DNA of 64,000 bases from assembly GCA_963775835.1 (NCBI GenBank), contig CAVZKV010000012.1:496001-560000 (forward strand), read 5' to 3'. The position numbers were made by a program, and so were the translations under genes. Below are positions 44,975-54,924 of this stretch, piece after piece (positions within the stretch are counted from its first letter, which is position 1; the number at the start of each line of letters is the position of its first letter). This stretch comes from AWTP1-13 sp963775835 (GTDB taxonomy: Bacteria > Pseudomonadota > Alphaproteobacteria > Rhizobiales > Hyphomicrobiaceae). Below the pieces are notes generated by a model that was not told the origin of the DNA, did not search any database, and worked only from the letters and a program-made list of their open reading frames with translations.

Positions 44975-47026
44975 TTACTCGGCCGCCTCCTTGTGGGCCG
45001 CCAGCACATTGTCGGCCAGCCGCCCGGTGAGCTCCGCCAGGTGGTGGAACTTTGCCGAGAAGGTGCCGACACCCGCCGTCGCCGACCGCAGTTCGACGAT
45101 CAGATCGCCCATTTCCAATTCGGGGATCTGCGCGCGCACCACATCCCAGCCGGGCCAGCCGTCGCGCGCGTCGAAACCCAAGATCTGGCCACGGCGCTGC
45201 GGGATCATGCCGTTGATACGCGCGGTGGCTTCGCTCGGGATGGCGATCTCCACCTCCATGATCGGCTCGAGCAAGACCGGACTGCACTTAGGCATGCCTT
45301 CGGACATGCCGATGCGACCCGCTTGCCGGAACGCCATGTCGGAAGAATCGACGGAGTGATAGGATCCGTCGATCAGCGTCACCGAGACATCCACCACCGG
45401 GAAGCCGCCAAGCGGCCCACGCTGCAAATAGTCCGCAACGCCGATTTCCACCGAGGGGATGAACTGGCGCGGCACCACGCCGCCGGTGATCTTCTCGGCA
45501 AATTGGAAGCCCGTACCCCGCGGCAACGGTTTGATGTCGATGACGACGTCGCCGAATTGGCCATGTCCGCCCGACTGCTTTTTGTGTCGGCCGCGAACTT
45601 CGACCGCTTTGCGGATCGTTTCTTTGTAGGGGACCTGCCGCGGCTTCGATTCCGCCTCCACGCCGTACTTGCGCTTCAGCCGCTCCAACGCCACCCGCAG
45701 GTGCATTTCGCCTTGGCCCCACAGCACCATCTGGTGGGTGTCCTTGGCGTGTTCCAGCTTGAGCGAAGGGTCCTCCTCCATCAGCCGGCCGAGCGCACCT
45801 GTCAGCTTCACCTCGTCCTTGCGATCCTTCACACTGATGGCGACGCCGAAGACCGGCTGCGGCGGCTCGGGCGCCTTGATCTGGGTGATACCGCCCTTGT
45901 CCGCCGAAATCGTTTCGCCGGTGAGGATCTTCTCCAAGCGGCCCAGCGCCAACGTATCCCCGGGCTTTCCGGGCGCCCGCTTTTTCGCCTCCTGTCCCAG
46001 CATGGCAAAGGCAGAAGCCGCGCGCTCTTCGGCACGCGCGCCCTGCACGACCGTACCTTCGCCGAAGTCGCCGGCGAGCACGCGCACCAGGGAGATCTTG
46101 CCGCCATGGGCCGTATACATGGTTTTTAGCACTTGCCCGGCGGACTTGGCATTTTCGAGCTTGAGCCGTTGGGCCGTGCGCTCGACGAAAGGCGCCTCGT
46201 GACGCAGGGCCTTGAGAAGTCGCAGGATGCCGTTACCGTTCTCGGCCGAGCCCAGCAGCACCGGCACGATCAAGCCCTCCTGCACCTCCTTGACGAGATC
46301 TGCGAACACTTTCTCCCGCGCCGGTTGCACATCGGAGAGCAACTGCTCCATCAGTTCATCGTCGTAGTCGGCGAGCTGCTCGAGCATTTTGAAGCGCGCT
46401 TCGGTCTCGCGCTCCCTGACGCCCGCCGGAATCTCGATCACTTCCGCGTTGGCCTGCGGCCGGTAGACAAAGGCCCGTTCCAGCGCCAGGTCGACAAAGC
46501 CGGAGGCGGTGCCGTTTTCCCAGATCGGGATCTGCCGTAGCACCAGCGGCTTCGAACTCGCCGGCTGCAGGGTGGGTAGGATGTCGCGCACTTGCGCGTC
46601 GAAGGAATCGATCTTGTTGAGGAACAGGAAACGGGGAATGCCGCGGTCTTCGAGCTGCTTGAGGATCAACTGCAGGGCCGGCACGCGCTTTGGATCCGGC
46701 TCGCACACGACGACGGCGGCATCGCAGGCCGTAAGCGCCAAGGCGCCTTCATACTGAAATTCGATCGAACCCGGACAATCGATGAAGGTGAAAGTATCAC
46801 CAAGAAAGGGGACCTCCGCGATATTGACCTCGACGCTCATGCCGTGGTCGCGGGCTTCCGCGGCGCCATCGCCGATGGTGTTGCGATCCGCGACCTTGCC
46901 CTGGCGCGTGACGACGGCGGTGCGGGCCAGAATCGCCTCCAGAAGTGTCGTTTTGCCGGAAAGATAAGGTCCCACCAGTGCGATGCAGCGGGAGCTGCGG
47001 GCGGCCGAGCCACCAGATTGCCCCAT
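44975..47026 (-). CDS. EF-G-like translational GTPase (EF-G2 type)
   Basis: 683 residues with the full EF-G domain order. The G1 loop is GPYLSGKTTL (19-28) rather than the GHIDAGKTT of housekeeping EF-G; G3 is DCPGSIEFQ and G4 is NKID. Domain IV (HKKQSGGHGQFGDVVIDIKP) and domain V are present. The switch I region is shortened and lacks the RGITI block typical of EF-G, seen instead as DHGMSVEVN. These are features of the accessory EF-G2-like group whose role (recycling, stress or none in elongation) is unsettled. AGGAGG lies 5 bases before the ATG. Confidence 0.88.
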   Translation of the reverse strand: MGQSGGSAARSSRCIALVGPYLSGKTTLLEAILARTAVVTRQGKVADRNTIGDGAAEARDHGMSVEVNIAEVPFLGDTFTFIDCPGSIEFQYEGALALTACDAAVVVCEPDPKRVPALQLILKQLEDRGIPRFLFLNKIDSFDAQVRDILPTLQPASSKPLVLRQIPIWENGTASGFVDLALERAFVYRPQANAEVIEIPAGVRERETEARFKMLEQLADYDDELMEQLLSDVQPAREKVFADLVKEVQEGLIVPVLLGSAENGNGILRLLKALRHEAPFVERTAQRLKLENAKSAGQVLKTMYTAHGGKISLVRVLAGDFGEGTVVQGARAEERAASAFAMLGQEAKKRAPGKPGDTLALGRLEKILTGETISADKGGITQIKAPEPPQPVFGVAISVKDRKDEVKLTGALGRLMEEDPSLKLEHAKDTHQMVLWGQGEMHLRVALERLKRKYGVEAESKPRQVPYKETIRKAVEVRGRHKKQSGGHGQFGDVVIDIKPLPRGTGFQFAEKITGGVVPRQFIPSVEIGVADYLQRGPLGGFPVVDVSVTLIDGSYHSVDSSDMAFRQAGRIGMSEGMPKCSPVLLEPIMEVEIAIPSEATARINGMIPQRRGQILGFDARDGWPGWDVVRAQIPELEMGDLIVELRSATAGVGTFSAKFHHLAELTGRLADNVLAAHKEAAE

Positions 47027-47432
47027 AGGTTCCTCCTGAACAGCTCAGGTCGAACGGAAACGCGAAGCCCGCGCGCCCGCGCCTGAGCTTCATGGGGCGC
47101 GTGACGGTATCGTGAACCCGCCGGTTGGCGAGCGCAAGCGCCAAGCAGCTGCGGGTGCAAGCAGCAACGGTCGAGGCCCGCCCGCCGACCGGGCCCCCAA
47201 TGGGCGGCCCATTTTTGTGCGGCGCAGCGGAGTTGCACCCCCAATTCGGCCTCAAGCAGACGTGATCACGAAATGTTTCGGATTCTGACTTGACGGCGGC
47301 CGTTTGTGTCCCGCTAATTACTGTCAAGGCATAATTTGGTTCTCGTCCACGGGCAGCGCTCGGGGATGAGGCCACAGGGCCTGCCCAAAGCCGATCCTGG
47401 AACGCTTGTTTGGGGCTGAGAGTTTTGGCGTC
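47027..47432. other. 406-base divergent intergenic region
   Basis: The stretch holds the strong ribosome-binding site of the EF-G-like gene at its left end. A TTGACG at 47290-47295 and TAATTA at 47315-47320 lie 19 bases apart and could be a weak promoter for the small plus-strand frame to the right. No RNA gene is seen. Confidence 0.4.
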
Positions 47433-47675
47433 ATGGGAATCGAAGCATTAAACAACGCCGCGCGCGCCGCAGGGTTCGCGATGGCTGCGCCTGACGACAC
47501 GTCCGACGAGGAGGTTGTCCGCAAACCCGCGGTCGACACGAGCTGGCGGCCGTCGACGGCGGTGCGCCTGCTGGGGCCGACGGCGCCTCAGGTCGCCCGA
47601 CCTTCACAGGTCAGCGATTGGTTCAAGGCGGTGCTGGGCGCCACGGGGCGCGGGGCACCGGCCGGCGCGCGCTGA
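47433..47675 (+). CDS. Possible small hypothetical protein
   Basis: 80-codon frame beginning MGIEALNNAARAAGFAMA, with acidic (DDTSDEEVV) and amphipathic (QVSDWFKAVLGATG) parts. No family is recognised, and the only supports are its composition and its position in an otherwise empty gap. Another ATG nine codons upstream is possible. It may be spurious. Confidence 0.33.
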   Translation: MGIEALNNAARAAGFAMAAPDDTSDEEVVRKPAVDTSWRPSTAVRLLGPTAPQVARPSQVSDWFKAVLGATGRGAPAGAR

Positions 47676-47778
47676 AGCGTCTCCCCTTTCGGGGGCTCCA
47701 TCGTCTCCCAGCAAATCTCAAGCCCGACGCAAAAGCCCGCGCGGCTGACGGCCGTTGCCGGCCCCCATTTTAGCCGCC

Positions 47779-48255
47779 TCACAAGCTGCGCTCAAACAGG
47801 ATGACCGGCGGCTCGCCGCCGCCAATGCCGACGCGACGAAAGCCCAAGGTTGTGTAAAGGGCCTGTGCTGCCAGCATGCTGGGAAGGGTGTCGAGGCAAA
47901 TCGTCTGGTACCCCAGCCGGCGGCCCGCGGCGATGGCGGCCAACGCCAAGCGGCGGCCGAGCCCGGACTTTCGCGCCTCGGCCCGGACGTAGAGGCGCTT
48001 CATTTCGCACTGGTGGCCCGCCGCGGAGACTGGCCGCACGGCGACGCAGCCCGCAAGCACGGGGCCATGCGCGCCTCGCGCCAGGATCAGCGTCCCGCCC
48101 GGCGGGGCGTAGGCGCCGGGCAGGTCCGCCAGCTCCGCCGCGAAATCCTGAAAGCTGAGCGAGACGCCGATTTGGTTTTCGTATTCGCGCAGGAGCGCCA
48201 CAACCTCGCCGCGCTCGGCTTCCTGAAAGCCTTCACTCAGAATGTAGTCGGACAT
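47779..48255 (-). CDS. GNAT-family N-acetyltransferase
   Basis: 158-residue acetyltransferase with the acetyl-CoA loop RLYVRAEARKSGLGRRLALAA (pattern Q/R-x-x-G-x-G/A) and AQALYTTLGFRRVG near the end. The substrate is unknown. The ATG at 48255 begins MSDYILSEGF; the open frame upstream of it is not coding. It is separated from purA by a gap holding a gene remnant and a long hairpin. Confidence 0.85.
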   Translation of the reverse strand: MSDYILSEGFQEAERGEVVALLREYENQIGVSLSFQDFAAELADLPGAYAPPGGTLILARGAHGPVLAGCVAVRPVSAAGHQCEMKRLYVRAEARKSGLGRRLALAAIAAGRRLGYQTICLDTLPSMLAAQALYTTLGFRRVGIGGGEPPVILFERSL

Positions 48256-48504
48256 GGCCAGAGCTTGAGGGCGATCCCGCCCGCTGGCAAGCCGTGGGGG
48301 CATGGGGCCGCGGGGCCCGACGCGGCGCTGGTGCCACAGTCGTGCCGGCGCGGGGCGACGCTTAAGGCTCGGATGCTCATCGCACCTGAGGACGTGCCCG
48401 CAACCTGCGGGGACACTTTGTGCTCGCCGCTCCCTTTCCGCGCGCACCCTTTCCGCGCGCAAGAGGGGAAAAAACCAACATGTCGTCACCGTTTCGATCG
48501 CTGA

Positions 48505-48711
48505 TCGCCAGCGCGCGGCGATGTCGGCTACGCCTGGATGGACGCCAACGATCTCGTGGCCAACAGCTTTACGTTTTCGTCGGTCTCCGTCGGCAACACC
48601 TGGGGCCTTGGTGCCGGCATCGGTATCTACTTCGGCGGCGGCGCGGTCGGCAAGCCACCGCCACGAGCCTCCAAGCGCGCAGCGCGCTGCCACGATACGG
48701 GAAAGCGCTAA
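48505..48711 (+). pseudogene. Remnant of an outer-membrane beta-barrel protein
   Basis: A frame without a start codon, directly after a TGA at 48502-48504, encodes GDVGYAWMDANDLVANS and then SVGNTWGLGAGIGIYFGGG. The alternating hydrophobic and small residues resemble the last strands of a small outer-membrane barrel. No upstream part of such a gene is found in any frame, so this is probably a decayed fragment. It ends inside the hairpin at 48695-48726. Confidence 0.4.
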
Positions 48712-48726
48712 GGCGCTTTCCCGTAT
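48695..48726. terminator. Perfect 14-base inverted repeat downstream of purA
   Basis: ATACGGGAAAGCGC and its exact reverse complement GCGCTTTCCCGTAT are separated by the four-base loop TAAG. The stem lies 17 bases beyond the stop of the minus-strand purA gene and is the best candidate for its transcription end, although no T-run follows. Confidence 0.65.
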
Positions 48727-48742
48727 GCTAAGCTGAGGCGCC

Positions 48743-50035
48743 TCAATCCTGAAACGGGTCACGGACCAGGATGGTGTCCTCGCGCTCCGGGCTGGTTGAG
48801 AGCAGCGCCACCGGGCATTGGATCAACTCCTCGATGGTCTTGACGTATTTCACGGCCTGCGCCGGCAGCCCGCTCCAGCTGCGTGCACCGCGCGTCGACT
48901 GCGTCCAACCCTCGAAAGTCTGATAGATCGGTTTGACGCGCGCTTGCGCGTTTTGTCCCGCCGGCAGGCTGTCGATCCTCTGCCCGTCGAGATCGTAGGC
49001 AACGCACACATTGATTTCGGCGAAGCCGTCGAGCACATCGAGCTTGGTCAGCGCGATGCCGTCGAGGCCCGACACGCGCGCCACCTGCCGGACCAAGCAG
49101 GCGTCGAACCAGCCGCAGCGGCGCTTGCGCCCCGTCACGACGCCGAACTCCTGGCCACGCTGTCCGAGCCGCTCGCCGATTTCGTCGGTGAGTTCGGTGG
49201 GAAACGGACCCGACCCCACCCGTGTGGTATAGGCCTTGGCCAGGCCGAGCACATAGCCGATCGCGCCGGGTCCCATGCCGGACCCGGTGGCCGCTTGCGC
49301 GGCAACCGTGTTGGAGGACGTGACGAACGGATAAGTTCCGTGATCGACGTCGAGCAGCGCACCCTGCGCCCCCTCGAAGAGGATGCGTTTGCCTGCCCGG
49401 CGCTCGCGATCGAGCAGCGACCAGACCACGTCGACGTAGGGCAGGATTTTCGGCGCGATCTCGGCAAGCTCGCGCATCAGATCATCCTTGCTGATCTCGG
49501 CCTGTCCGAGCCCGCGCCTCAGCGCATTATGGTGCACCAACAGGCGATCGATCTTCGGCCCCAAAGTGTTGAGGTTTTTCAGATCCTGGGCGCGGATGGC
49601 TCGCCGTCCGACCTTGTCCTCGTAAGCTGGACCGATGCCGCGTCCCGTGGTGCCTATGCGCCCCTCGCCGGCGGCCGCTTCGCGGAGCTGATCGAGCTCG
49701 CGGTGCAGCGGCAGGATCAGGGTGGCGTTCTCGGCAACGCGCAAATTCTCGGCGTTGACCACCACGCCTTGCTGCTTGAGGCGTGCGATCTCGTCGCACA
49801 AGGCCCACGGATCGATCACCACGCCGTTGCCGATGACGCCCAACTTGCCGCTGCGCACGACGCTGGACGGCAGCAGCGACAGCTTGAAGGTCTGATTGCC
49901 GATCACCAGTGTATGGCCGGCGTTGTGGCCGCCCTGGAAGCGTACGACGATGTCGGCGCGCTCCGACAACCAGTCGACAATCTTGCCCTTGCCCTCATCT
50001 CCCCACTGGGCGCCGATCACCACCACATTCGCCAT
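48743..50035 (-). CDS. purA: Adenylosuccinate synthetase
   Basis: Joins IMP and aspartate with GTP in the first committed step to AMP. The 430-residue enzyme has the GTP loop GAQWGDEGKGK (8-18), the catalytic GGHNAGHTLV, GTTGRGIGPAYEDKVGRR and the C-terminal base-recognition TKLDVLDG. It is complete and shows no unusual features. It follows the DUF4139 gene by 142 bases. Confidence 0.98.
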   Translation of the reverse strand: MANVVVIGAQWGDEGKGKIVDWLSERADIVVRFQGGHNAGHTLVIGNQTFKLSLLPSSVVRSGKLGVIGNGVVIDPWALCDEIARLKQQGVVVNAENLRVAENATLILPLHRELDQLREAAAGEGRIGTTGRGIGPAYEDKVGRRAIRAQDLKNLNTLGPKIDRLLVHHNALRRGLGQAEISKDDLMRELAEIAPKILPYVDVVWSLLDRERRAGKRILFEGAQGALLDVDHGTYPFVTSSNTVAAQAATGSGMGPGAIGYVLGLAKAYTTRVGSGPFPTELTDEIGERLGQRGQEFGVVTGRKRRCGWFDACLVRQVARVSGLDGIALTKLDVLDGFAEINVCVAYDLDGQRIDSLPAGQNAQARVKPIYQTFEGWTQSTRGARSWSGLPAQAVKYVKTIEELIQCPVALLSTSPEREDTILVRDPFQD

Positions 50036-50177
50036 TGCCGGCAGTCTCCACCATCGCGCCAGCGCGGTTGATGCCCGCCGGCGGTGCGCGAGATATAGCC
50101 CCCCGAGGCCGGGCGCGGAAGAAATGGATTAAGCCCGGGGCCATGCCCCATCGCCGCATGGGCGACCCGGCTCCCCC

Positions 50178-51866
50178 TCAATTGCTATACAGGACCCGTT
50201 TGGCAGCCGGCCAGGTTACGCGATAGCCGAAATCCACCAAGCGTTCCTCGTCGGGCTCCAGTTTCAGCTCCCATGCCAGGATCCCGCGCTTGTCGTCGAG
50301 GTCGCGCTTGCTCGGGGCGGTTTTGCCGATGAGTTCGATTTTGATGTCGGCGTTTTGCGACACCGGGATCTGATCGATCACTGCCACCGGAATCGCGCGC
50401 TCATGCAGGTTTTTGAGCGTGATGCGGAAGTTGCGCACGTCCGTCTTGGAGGTCGAGATGATTCCCGTCTCGCTGCGTTTCTCCTCGGCGACGGCGTGGC
50501 GCACGCGCACATGGTCGTCGGCGCCGAAGCCAAGCTCGTACTCCTCGCCCGGCGACAGTTGCGGCAGCTTGCCATTGCCGACGAAGGTGCCGTCGCGGAA
50601 CAAAGCCACCTGACCGGGCAGGATCGGCGAGCCGCGGGCGATCGTCACCTTGGCGTAGAGATAGGCCTTCTGGTCGCGCTTCGGCACGGTGCGCACCATC
50701 AGCGCCGGATCGAGCTCGGCGGTGTCGATCTGTACGCGCTTGGGCTCGCCGGTTGACGGCACTGTGACCCGGCCACTGATGCCATAGACGGCTTGGAAGG
50801 CCTGGGTCTCGATCACGCTTTTCGCTTCTTCCGCCGCGACGGGCGCGGCATTTTGCGTCACCGCCTTGTCCACGCGATCTTCGTCGACGGAAGCGGCACG
50901 GCCCATGGCCTCACGCTGCACCATCGAGCGCGTCAAGCCGCCGGCGGGCGCCGGCGGAGGGCGCGGTGCGTCGGGTTCATAGTCGATCGTCATCTCCTTG
51001 AGCTCCGGCGCCGCGGTGCCAGCCCCGGGTCGCGTCGTGGACAAGGACAGGCTGACATTGTCCCAGCTCTCGCCGCTCTTCTGCTGGAGGCTGGCCCGCC
51101 GCACGAGCTGCAGTTTCGGCGCCAGCGCCTTCGTGCCGGTGGCGAGGCGCGCCTCGTAGAACGGTATCCAGGAGGCGTTCGTGACCTGATAGTGGATGGC
51201 GATTTCTGCCTCCAGGGCGCTATCGGCATTCACGAACAGTTTGAGTTCGGTGCGCTCGTCCTGCGTCGGCGCCAGCGAGGCGAGCTTGCCCTCCAGATCT
51301 TTCACCTGACGATCGAGCTCGCGCACCTTAATCTGGGTATCGAGGATGGTCTTTTGCGCTTCGCCACTGCGTTGGCCGATCAGCGCAAAGAGCTGAGCCC
51401 AATCGGGCTCTGGTGCGCCTGCGTTGGCCGGCTGCGGGCGCGTCGGCAGCTGTGCCAAATTGTTGATCAGCGTCCTTTGCGCCTCGGCCGCCTTGATGGC
51501 GCCCTCGAGTGCGCTCTTCTCATCGCGCAGCTTTTCGATGGCATCCTCGACGCGCTTGCGCTCGGTGGCGGCATTCGAGCCGTCACTGCGCGGCACAAAC
51601 AGGCGACGGCTGTCGACCGAACCGATCTCGAGCTTGCCGCTCGCCTTCGCCTCGACCCGGATCGAGCTCGATATCGCCCGCGCCGGCAGATCGGCGAAAA
51701 TGATGGCGTGGTCACCGGGGTCGAGCTTGACCCTACCAAGCCGCGTCACTTCGGCACCCGTGGGAAAGACCATGACCGCGCCGACGCGCGAGGTTGCGGC
51801 AATCTCGTCGGCCTGCGCGGCCCAGGCAGTCATCAGCAATGCAACGAGTGTGGCCCGCAATAGCAT
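50178..51866 (-). CDS. DUF4139-containing exported protein
   Basis: 562 residues: a signal peptide (MLLRATLVALLMTAWAAQA), a DUF4140-like N-terminal beta domain (VMVFPTGAEVTRLGRVKL), a long coiled coil (about 110-210, RKRVEDAIEKLRDEKSAL), and a C-terminal DUF4139 beta-sandwich (NASWIPFYEARLATG, DKRGILAWELKLEPDEERLV). Family function is unknown; the fold suggests an envelope or secretion role. The ATG at 51866 follows a GGGAGAGAGC site; the frame is open further up. Confidence 0.85.
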   Translation of the reverse strand: MLLRATLVALLMTAWAAQADEIAATSRVGAVMVFPTGAEVTRLGRVKLDPGDHAIIFADLPARAISSSIRVEAKASGKLEIGSVDSRRLFVPRSDGSNAATERKRVEDAIEKLRDEKSALEGAIKAAEAQRTLINNLAQLPTRPQPANAGAPEPDWAQLFALIGQRSGEAQKTILDTQIKVRELDRQVKDLEGKLASLAPTQDERTELKLFVNADSALEAEIAIHYQVTNASWIPFYEARLATGTKALAPKLQLVRRASLQQKSGESWDNVSLSLSTTRPGAGTAAPELKEMTIDYEPDAPRPPPAPAGGLTRSMVQREAMGRAASVDEDRVDKAVTQNAAPVAAEEAKSVIETQAFQAVYGISGRVTVPSTGEPKRVQIDTAELDPALMVRTVPKRDQKAYLYAKVTIARGSPILPGQVALFRDGTFVGNGKLPQLSPGEEYELGFGADDHVRVRHAVAEEKRSETGIISTSKTDVRNFRITLKNLHERAIPVAVIDQIPVSQNADIKIELIGKTAPSKRDLDDKRGILAWELKLEPDEERLVDFGYRVTWPAAKRVLYSN

Positions 51867-52037
51867 GCGCTCTCTCCCGCTCACCACGCACGCGCAATCT
51901 CGCGTGCCCCCAGCGCATTGGCCTGTAGCAAGACGGCGAGTGGCAAATATGACGAAATTGGCGCCGGCGCATGGCGCCGCGCACCCTCGCAGCGCAACAT
52001 GCCGACGCAGCACGCGCCCGCAAGTGCCCCGCGATCG

Positions 52038-53615
52038 TCAGAATACCAACGGATTCACGCGCACCACTTGCGGGAGTGCACGGATCTTATCCAGGATGTC
52101 CTCGCTCACCGGCTCGTCGATGGCAACCATGCAAATCGCATCGCCGCCGGGCTTGTCGCGTCCGAGATTGAACGTGGCGATGTTGAGCCCCGCCTCCCCC
52201 ATCAACATGCCGAACTTGCCGATGAAGCCCGGCTTGTCGAAATTGCGGATGAACAGCATGCGCGGTGCCAATTCGAACTCCATGTCGATGTTGCGCACCT
52301 GAATGATGCGCGGGCGACCGTCGGAGAACACGGTACCGGCGACGGAGCGGTCGTATTCGTCGGTCCTGACGGTCAAGCGGATATAGCTCTCGAAGGCGCC
52401 GTCCTGTCCGCGCGACACTTCCTCGAGGCGCATGCCACGTTCTCTCGCGCTGACCCCCGCCGACACCATGTTGACGTCCGACAGCAATGGCCGCAGCACG
52501 CCGGCGAGCGCCGCAGCCGTCAGCGGCTTGGTGTTGAGCTTTGCGACTTCACCAGAGTATTCGAGGCGAATGCCCTTGATGCTGGTCTCGGTGAGCTGAC
52601 CGGCGAACAGGCCCAGCTGCTCGGCAAGCTTCACCCAGGGCCGCAGGCGCGGTGCTTCCTCGGCGGAGATATTGGGGAAGTTGACCGCATTCGAGATCGC
52701 CCCCTTGAGCAGGTAGTCGCACATTTGTTCGGCGACCTGCAGGGCGACGTTTTCCTGCGCCTCGCCGGTGGCGGCACCCAGATGCGGCGTGCAGATGACG
52801 TTCGGCAGGCCGAACAGCGGACTGTCCTTGGCCGGCTCTACCTCGAACACGTCGAAGGCTGCGCCCGCCACCTGCCCCGACTTGATCGCCTCGGCCAGCG
52901 CCTTCTCGTCGACAAGACCGCCGCGCGCGCAATTGACAATGCGCACGCCCTTCTTGGTCTTGCGCAGCTGCGCCGCATCGATGATGTTGCGCGTCTTGTC
53001 GGTCAGCGGCGCGTGCAGGCTAATGAAATCGGCACGCCGCAACAGCTCCTCGAGCTCGACCTTTTGCACGCCCAGCTCGATGGCGCGCTCGGTCGACAAG
53101 AAGGGATCGAAAGCGACCACTTTCATGCGCAGCCCGAGCGCGCGATCGGCGACGATCGAGCCGATATTGCCACAGCCGATGACGCCCAGCGTCTTGGCAA
53201 ACAGTTCCACGCCCATGAACTTGGATTTTTCCCACTTGCCGGCCTGAGTCGAGCGATCGGCATCGGGAATCTGCCGCGCCAGCGCCATCATCAGCGACAG
53301 CGCGTGCTCGGCCGTGGTGATCGAATTGCCGAAGGGCGTGTTCATGACGATGATGCCCTTGGCGGTCGCCGCCTTGACGTCGATATTGTCGACGCCAATA
53401 CCGGCGCGACCAACGACCTTGAGATTGGTGGCGGCGGCGACGATCTTCTCCGTTATCTTGGTCGCCGAACGGACCGCTAGCCCGTCGTAGCCAGCGATGA
53501 TTTTCTCCAACTCCTCCTTGCCAAGCCCGACCCGGACCTCGGTTTCGATACCGCGCTCCTGGAAGATGGCGACGGCGGCGGGGGATAACTGATCGGCAAT
53601 TAATACGCGGGGCAT
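52038..53615 (-). CDS. serA: D-3-phosphoglycerate dehydrogenase
   Basis: First enzyme of the phosphoserine pathway, 525 residues, the long form. The substrate-binding motif is GRAGIGVDNIDVKAATAKG, the NAD-binding loop is GVIGCGNIGSIVADRALGL and the catalytic His is in TPHLGAATGEAQEN. An intervening ASB domain and a C-terminal ACT domain (RMLFIRNFDKPGFIGKFG) follow, consistent with serine feedback. It is 133 bases downstream of serC. Confidence 0.97.
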   Translation of the reverse strand: MPRVLIADQLSPAAVAIFQERGIETEVRVGLGKEELEKIIAGYDGLAVRSATKITEKIVAAATNLKVVGRAGIGVDNIDVKAATAKGIIVMNTPFGNSITTAEHALSLMMALARQIPDADRSTQAGKWEKSKFMGVELFAKTLGVIGCGNIGSIVADRALGLRMKVVAFDPFLSTERAIELGVQKVELEELLRRADFISLHAPLTDKTRNIIDAAQLRKTKKGVRIVNCARGGLVDEKALAEAIKSGQVAGAAFDVFEVEPAKDSPLFGLPNVICTPHLGAATGEAQENVALQVAEQMCDYLLKGAISNAVNFPNISAEEAPRLRPWVKLAEQLGLFAGQLTETSIKGIRLEYSGEVAKLNTKPLTAAALAGVLRPLLSDVNMVSAGVSARERGMRLEEVSRGQDGAFESYIRLTVRTDEYDRSVAGTVFSDGRPRIIQVRNIDMEFELAPRMLFIRNFDKPGFIGKFGMLMGEAGLNIATFNLGRDKPGGDAICMVAIDEPVSEDILDKIRALPQVVRVNPLVF

Positions 53616-53748
53616 GCAGCTAGTCCTTTTGTGTTCTCACGCGGGGTGCTGGCAACCGGCCGGGCCGCAAGGGCGAGCCAACAGACCCCAAACGCCGTCC
53701 GTCGAGCCCGCCTCCACTTGTGCAAACTGCGACCCGGCATGGCCGGGC

Positions 53749-54924
53749 TCACGCCGCCTTGGCCAGTGATTGCTTGGCCTCAACAAAGGCCCATTCGAGC
53801 CACGGGGTCAGGGCCTCGACATCCGTCGCCTCAACGGTCGAGCCGCACCAGATCCGCAGGTGCGGGGGAGCATCGCGATGGCCAGCCACGTCATGGGCCG
53901 CCCGTTCCGCTTCCAGCATCGTCTCCATCCTTTTGACGAAAGCGCGCTGCTGCTCCGCGGGCAGGCGCGCCACGTCGGGATCGACGATCTTGAGGCAAAC
54001 CGAGGTGTTGGAGCGCGTTGCCGGATCGACGGCCAGATTCTCCAGCCAATTTGTCCGCTCGGCCCAATCGATCAGCACCCGGGCGTTGGCATCGGCGCGG
54101 GCCGTCAGCGCCGGCAGACCGCCAATTTTTTCCGCCCAATCCAAGGCATCGAGATAGTCCTCGACGCACAGCATCGATGGCGTGTTGAGCGTTTCGCCCT
54201 CGAAGACGCCGCCAATCAGCTTGCCGCCCTTGGTGAGGCGAAAGACCTTGGGCAGGGGCCAGGGTGGCACATAGGTTGCGAGCCGCTCGAGCGCGCGCGG
54301 CGAGAGGATCAGCATGCCGTGCGCGGCCTCCCCACCCAACGCCTTTTGCCAGGAGAAAGTGACCACGTCGGTTTTGGCGAAATCGATCGGCTGCGCAAAG
54401 ATCGCGGAGGTGGCATCTGCAAAGGTCAGTCCGGTGCGATCGCTTGCGATCCAGTCGCCGTTGGGTACGCGCACGCCCGAGGTCGTGCCGTTCCAGGTGA
54501 ACAGCACATCGCGGCTGAAATCGACTTGACCGAGATCGGGCAGCCTGCCGTACTCGGCTCGGAGCACGCGCACATCCGTGAGCTTCAGTTGCTTGGTGAT
54601 GTCGTTCACCCAACCTTCGCCGAAGCTCTCCCACGTCAAGGCCTCGATGCCGCGCGCACCCAGCATGCCCCACATGGCCATCTCGAAGGCGCCGGTATCG
54701 GAGGCCGGGACGATGGCGCACAAATAGTCCGGCGGTAGAGCCAAGAGCGCCTTGGTTTTGTCGATGGCAAGCTTCAGGCGCGCTTTGCCGTCCTTGGCCC
54801 GGTGCGATCGTCCGAGAAAGGCGTTTTCCAGATTTTTTAGGGACCAGCCGGGGCGCTTGGCGCAGGGACCGGAGGAGAAGTGCGTATTGACCGGCCGTTT
54901 GGCCGGTTTGCGTGCCGTCGTCAT
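53749..54924 (-). CDS. serC: Phosphoserine aminotransferase
   Basis: PLP enzyme of serine synthesis, 391 residues, of the alphaproteobacterial type. The start MTTARKPAKRPVNTHFSSGP is normal for the group. The PLP lysine lies in TFSWQKALGGEAAHG; other conserved parts are FTWNGTTSGVRVPNGDW and GETLNTPSMLCVEDYLDAL. It is the first gene of the serC-serA unit and is preceded by a likely serC leader RNA. Confidence 0.96.
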   Translation of the reverse strand: MTTARKPAKRPVNTHFSSGPCAKRPGWSLKNLENAFLGRSHRAKDGKARLKLAIDKTKALLALPPDYLCAIVPASDTGAFEMAMWGMLGARGIEALTWESFGEGWVNDITKQLKLTDVRVLRAEYGRLPDLGQVDFSRDVLFTWNGTTSGVRVPNGDWIASDRTGLTFADATSAIFAQPIDFAKTDVVTFSWQKALGGEAAHGMLILSPRALERLATYVPPWPLPKVFRLTKGGKLIGGVFEGETLNTPSMLCVEDYLDALDWAEKIGGLPALTARADANARVLIDWAERTNWLENLAVDPATRSNTSVCLKIVDPDVARLPAEQQRAFVKRMETMLEAERAAHDVAGHRDAPPHLRIWCGSTVEATDVEALTPWLEWAFVEAKQSLAKAA

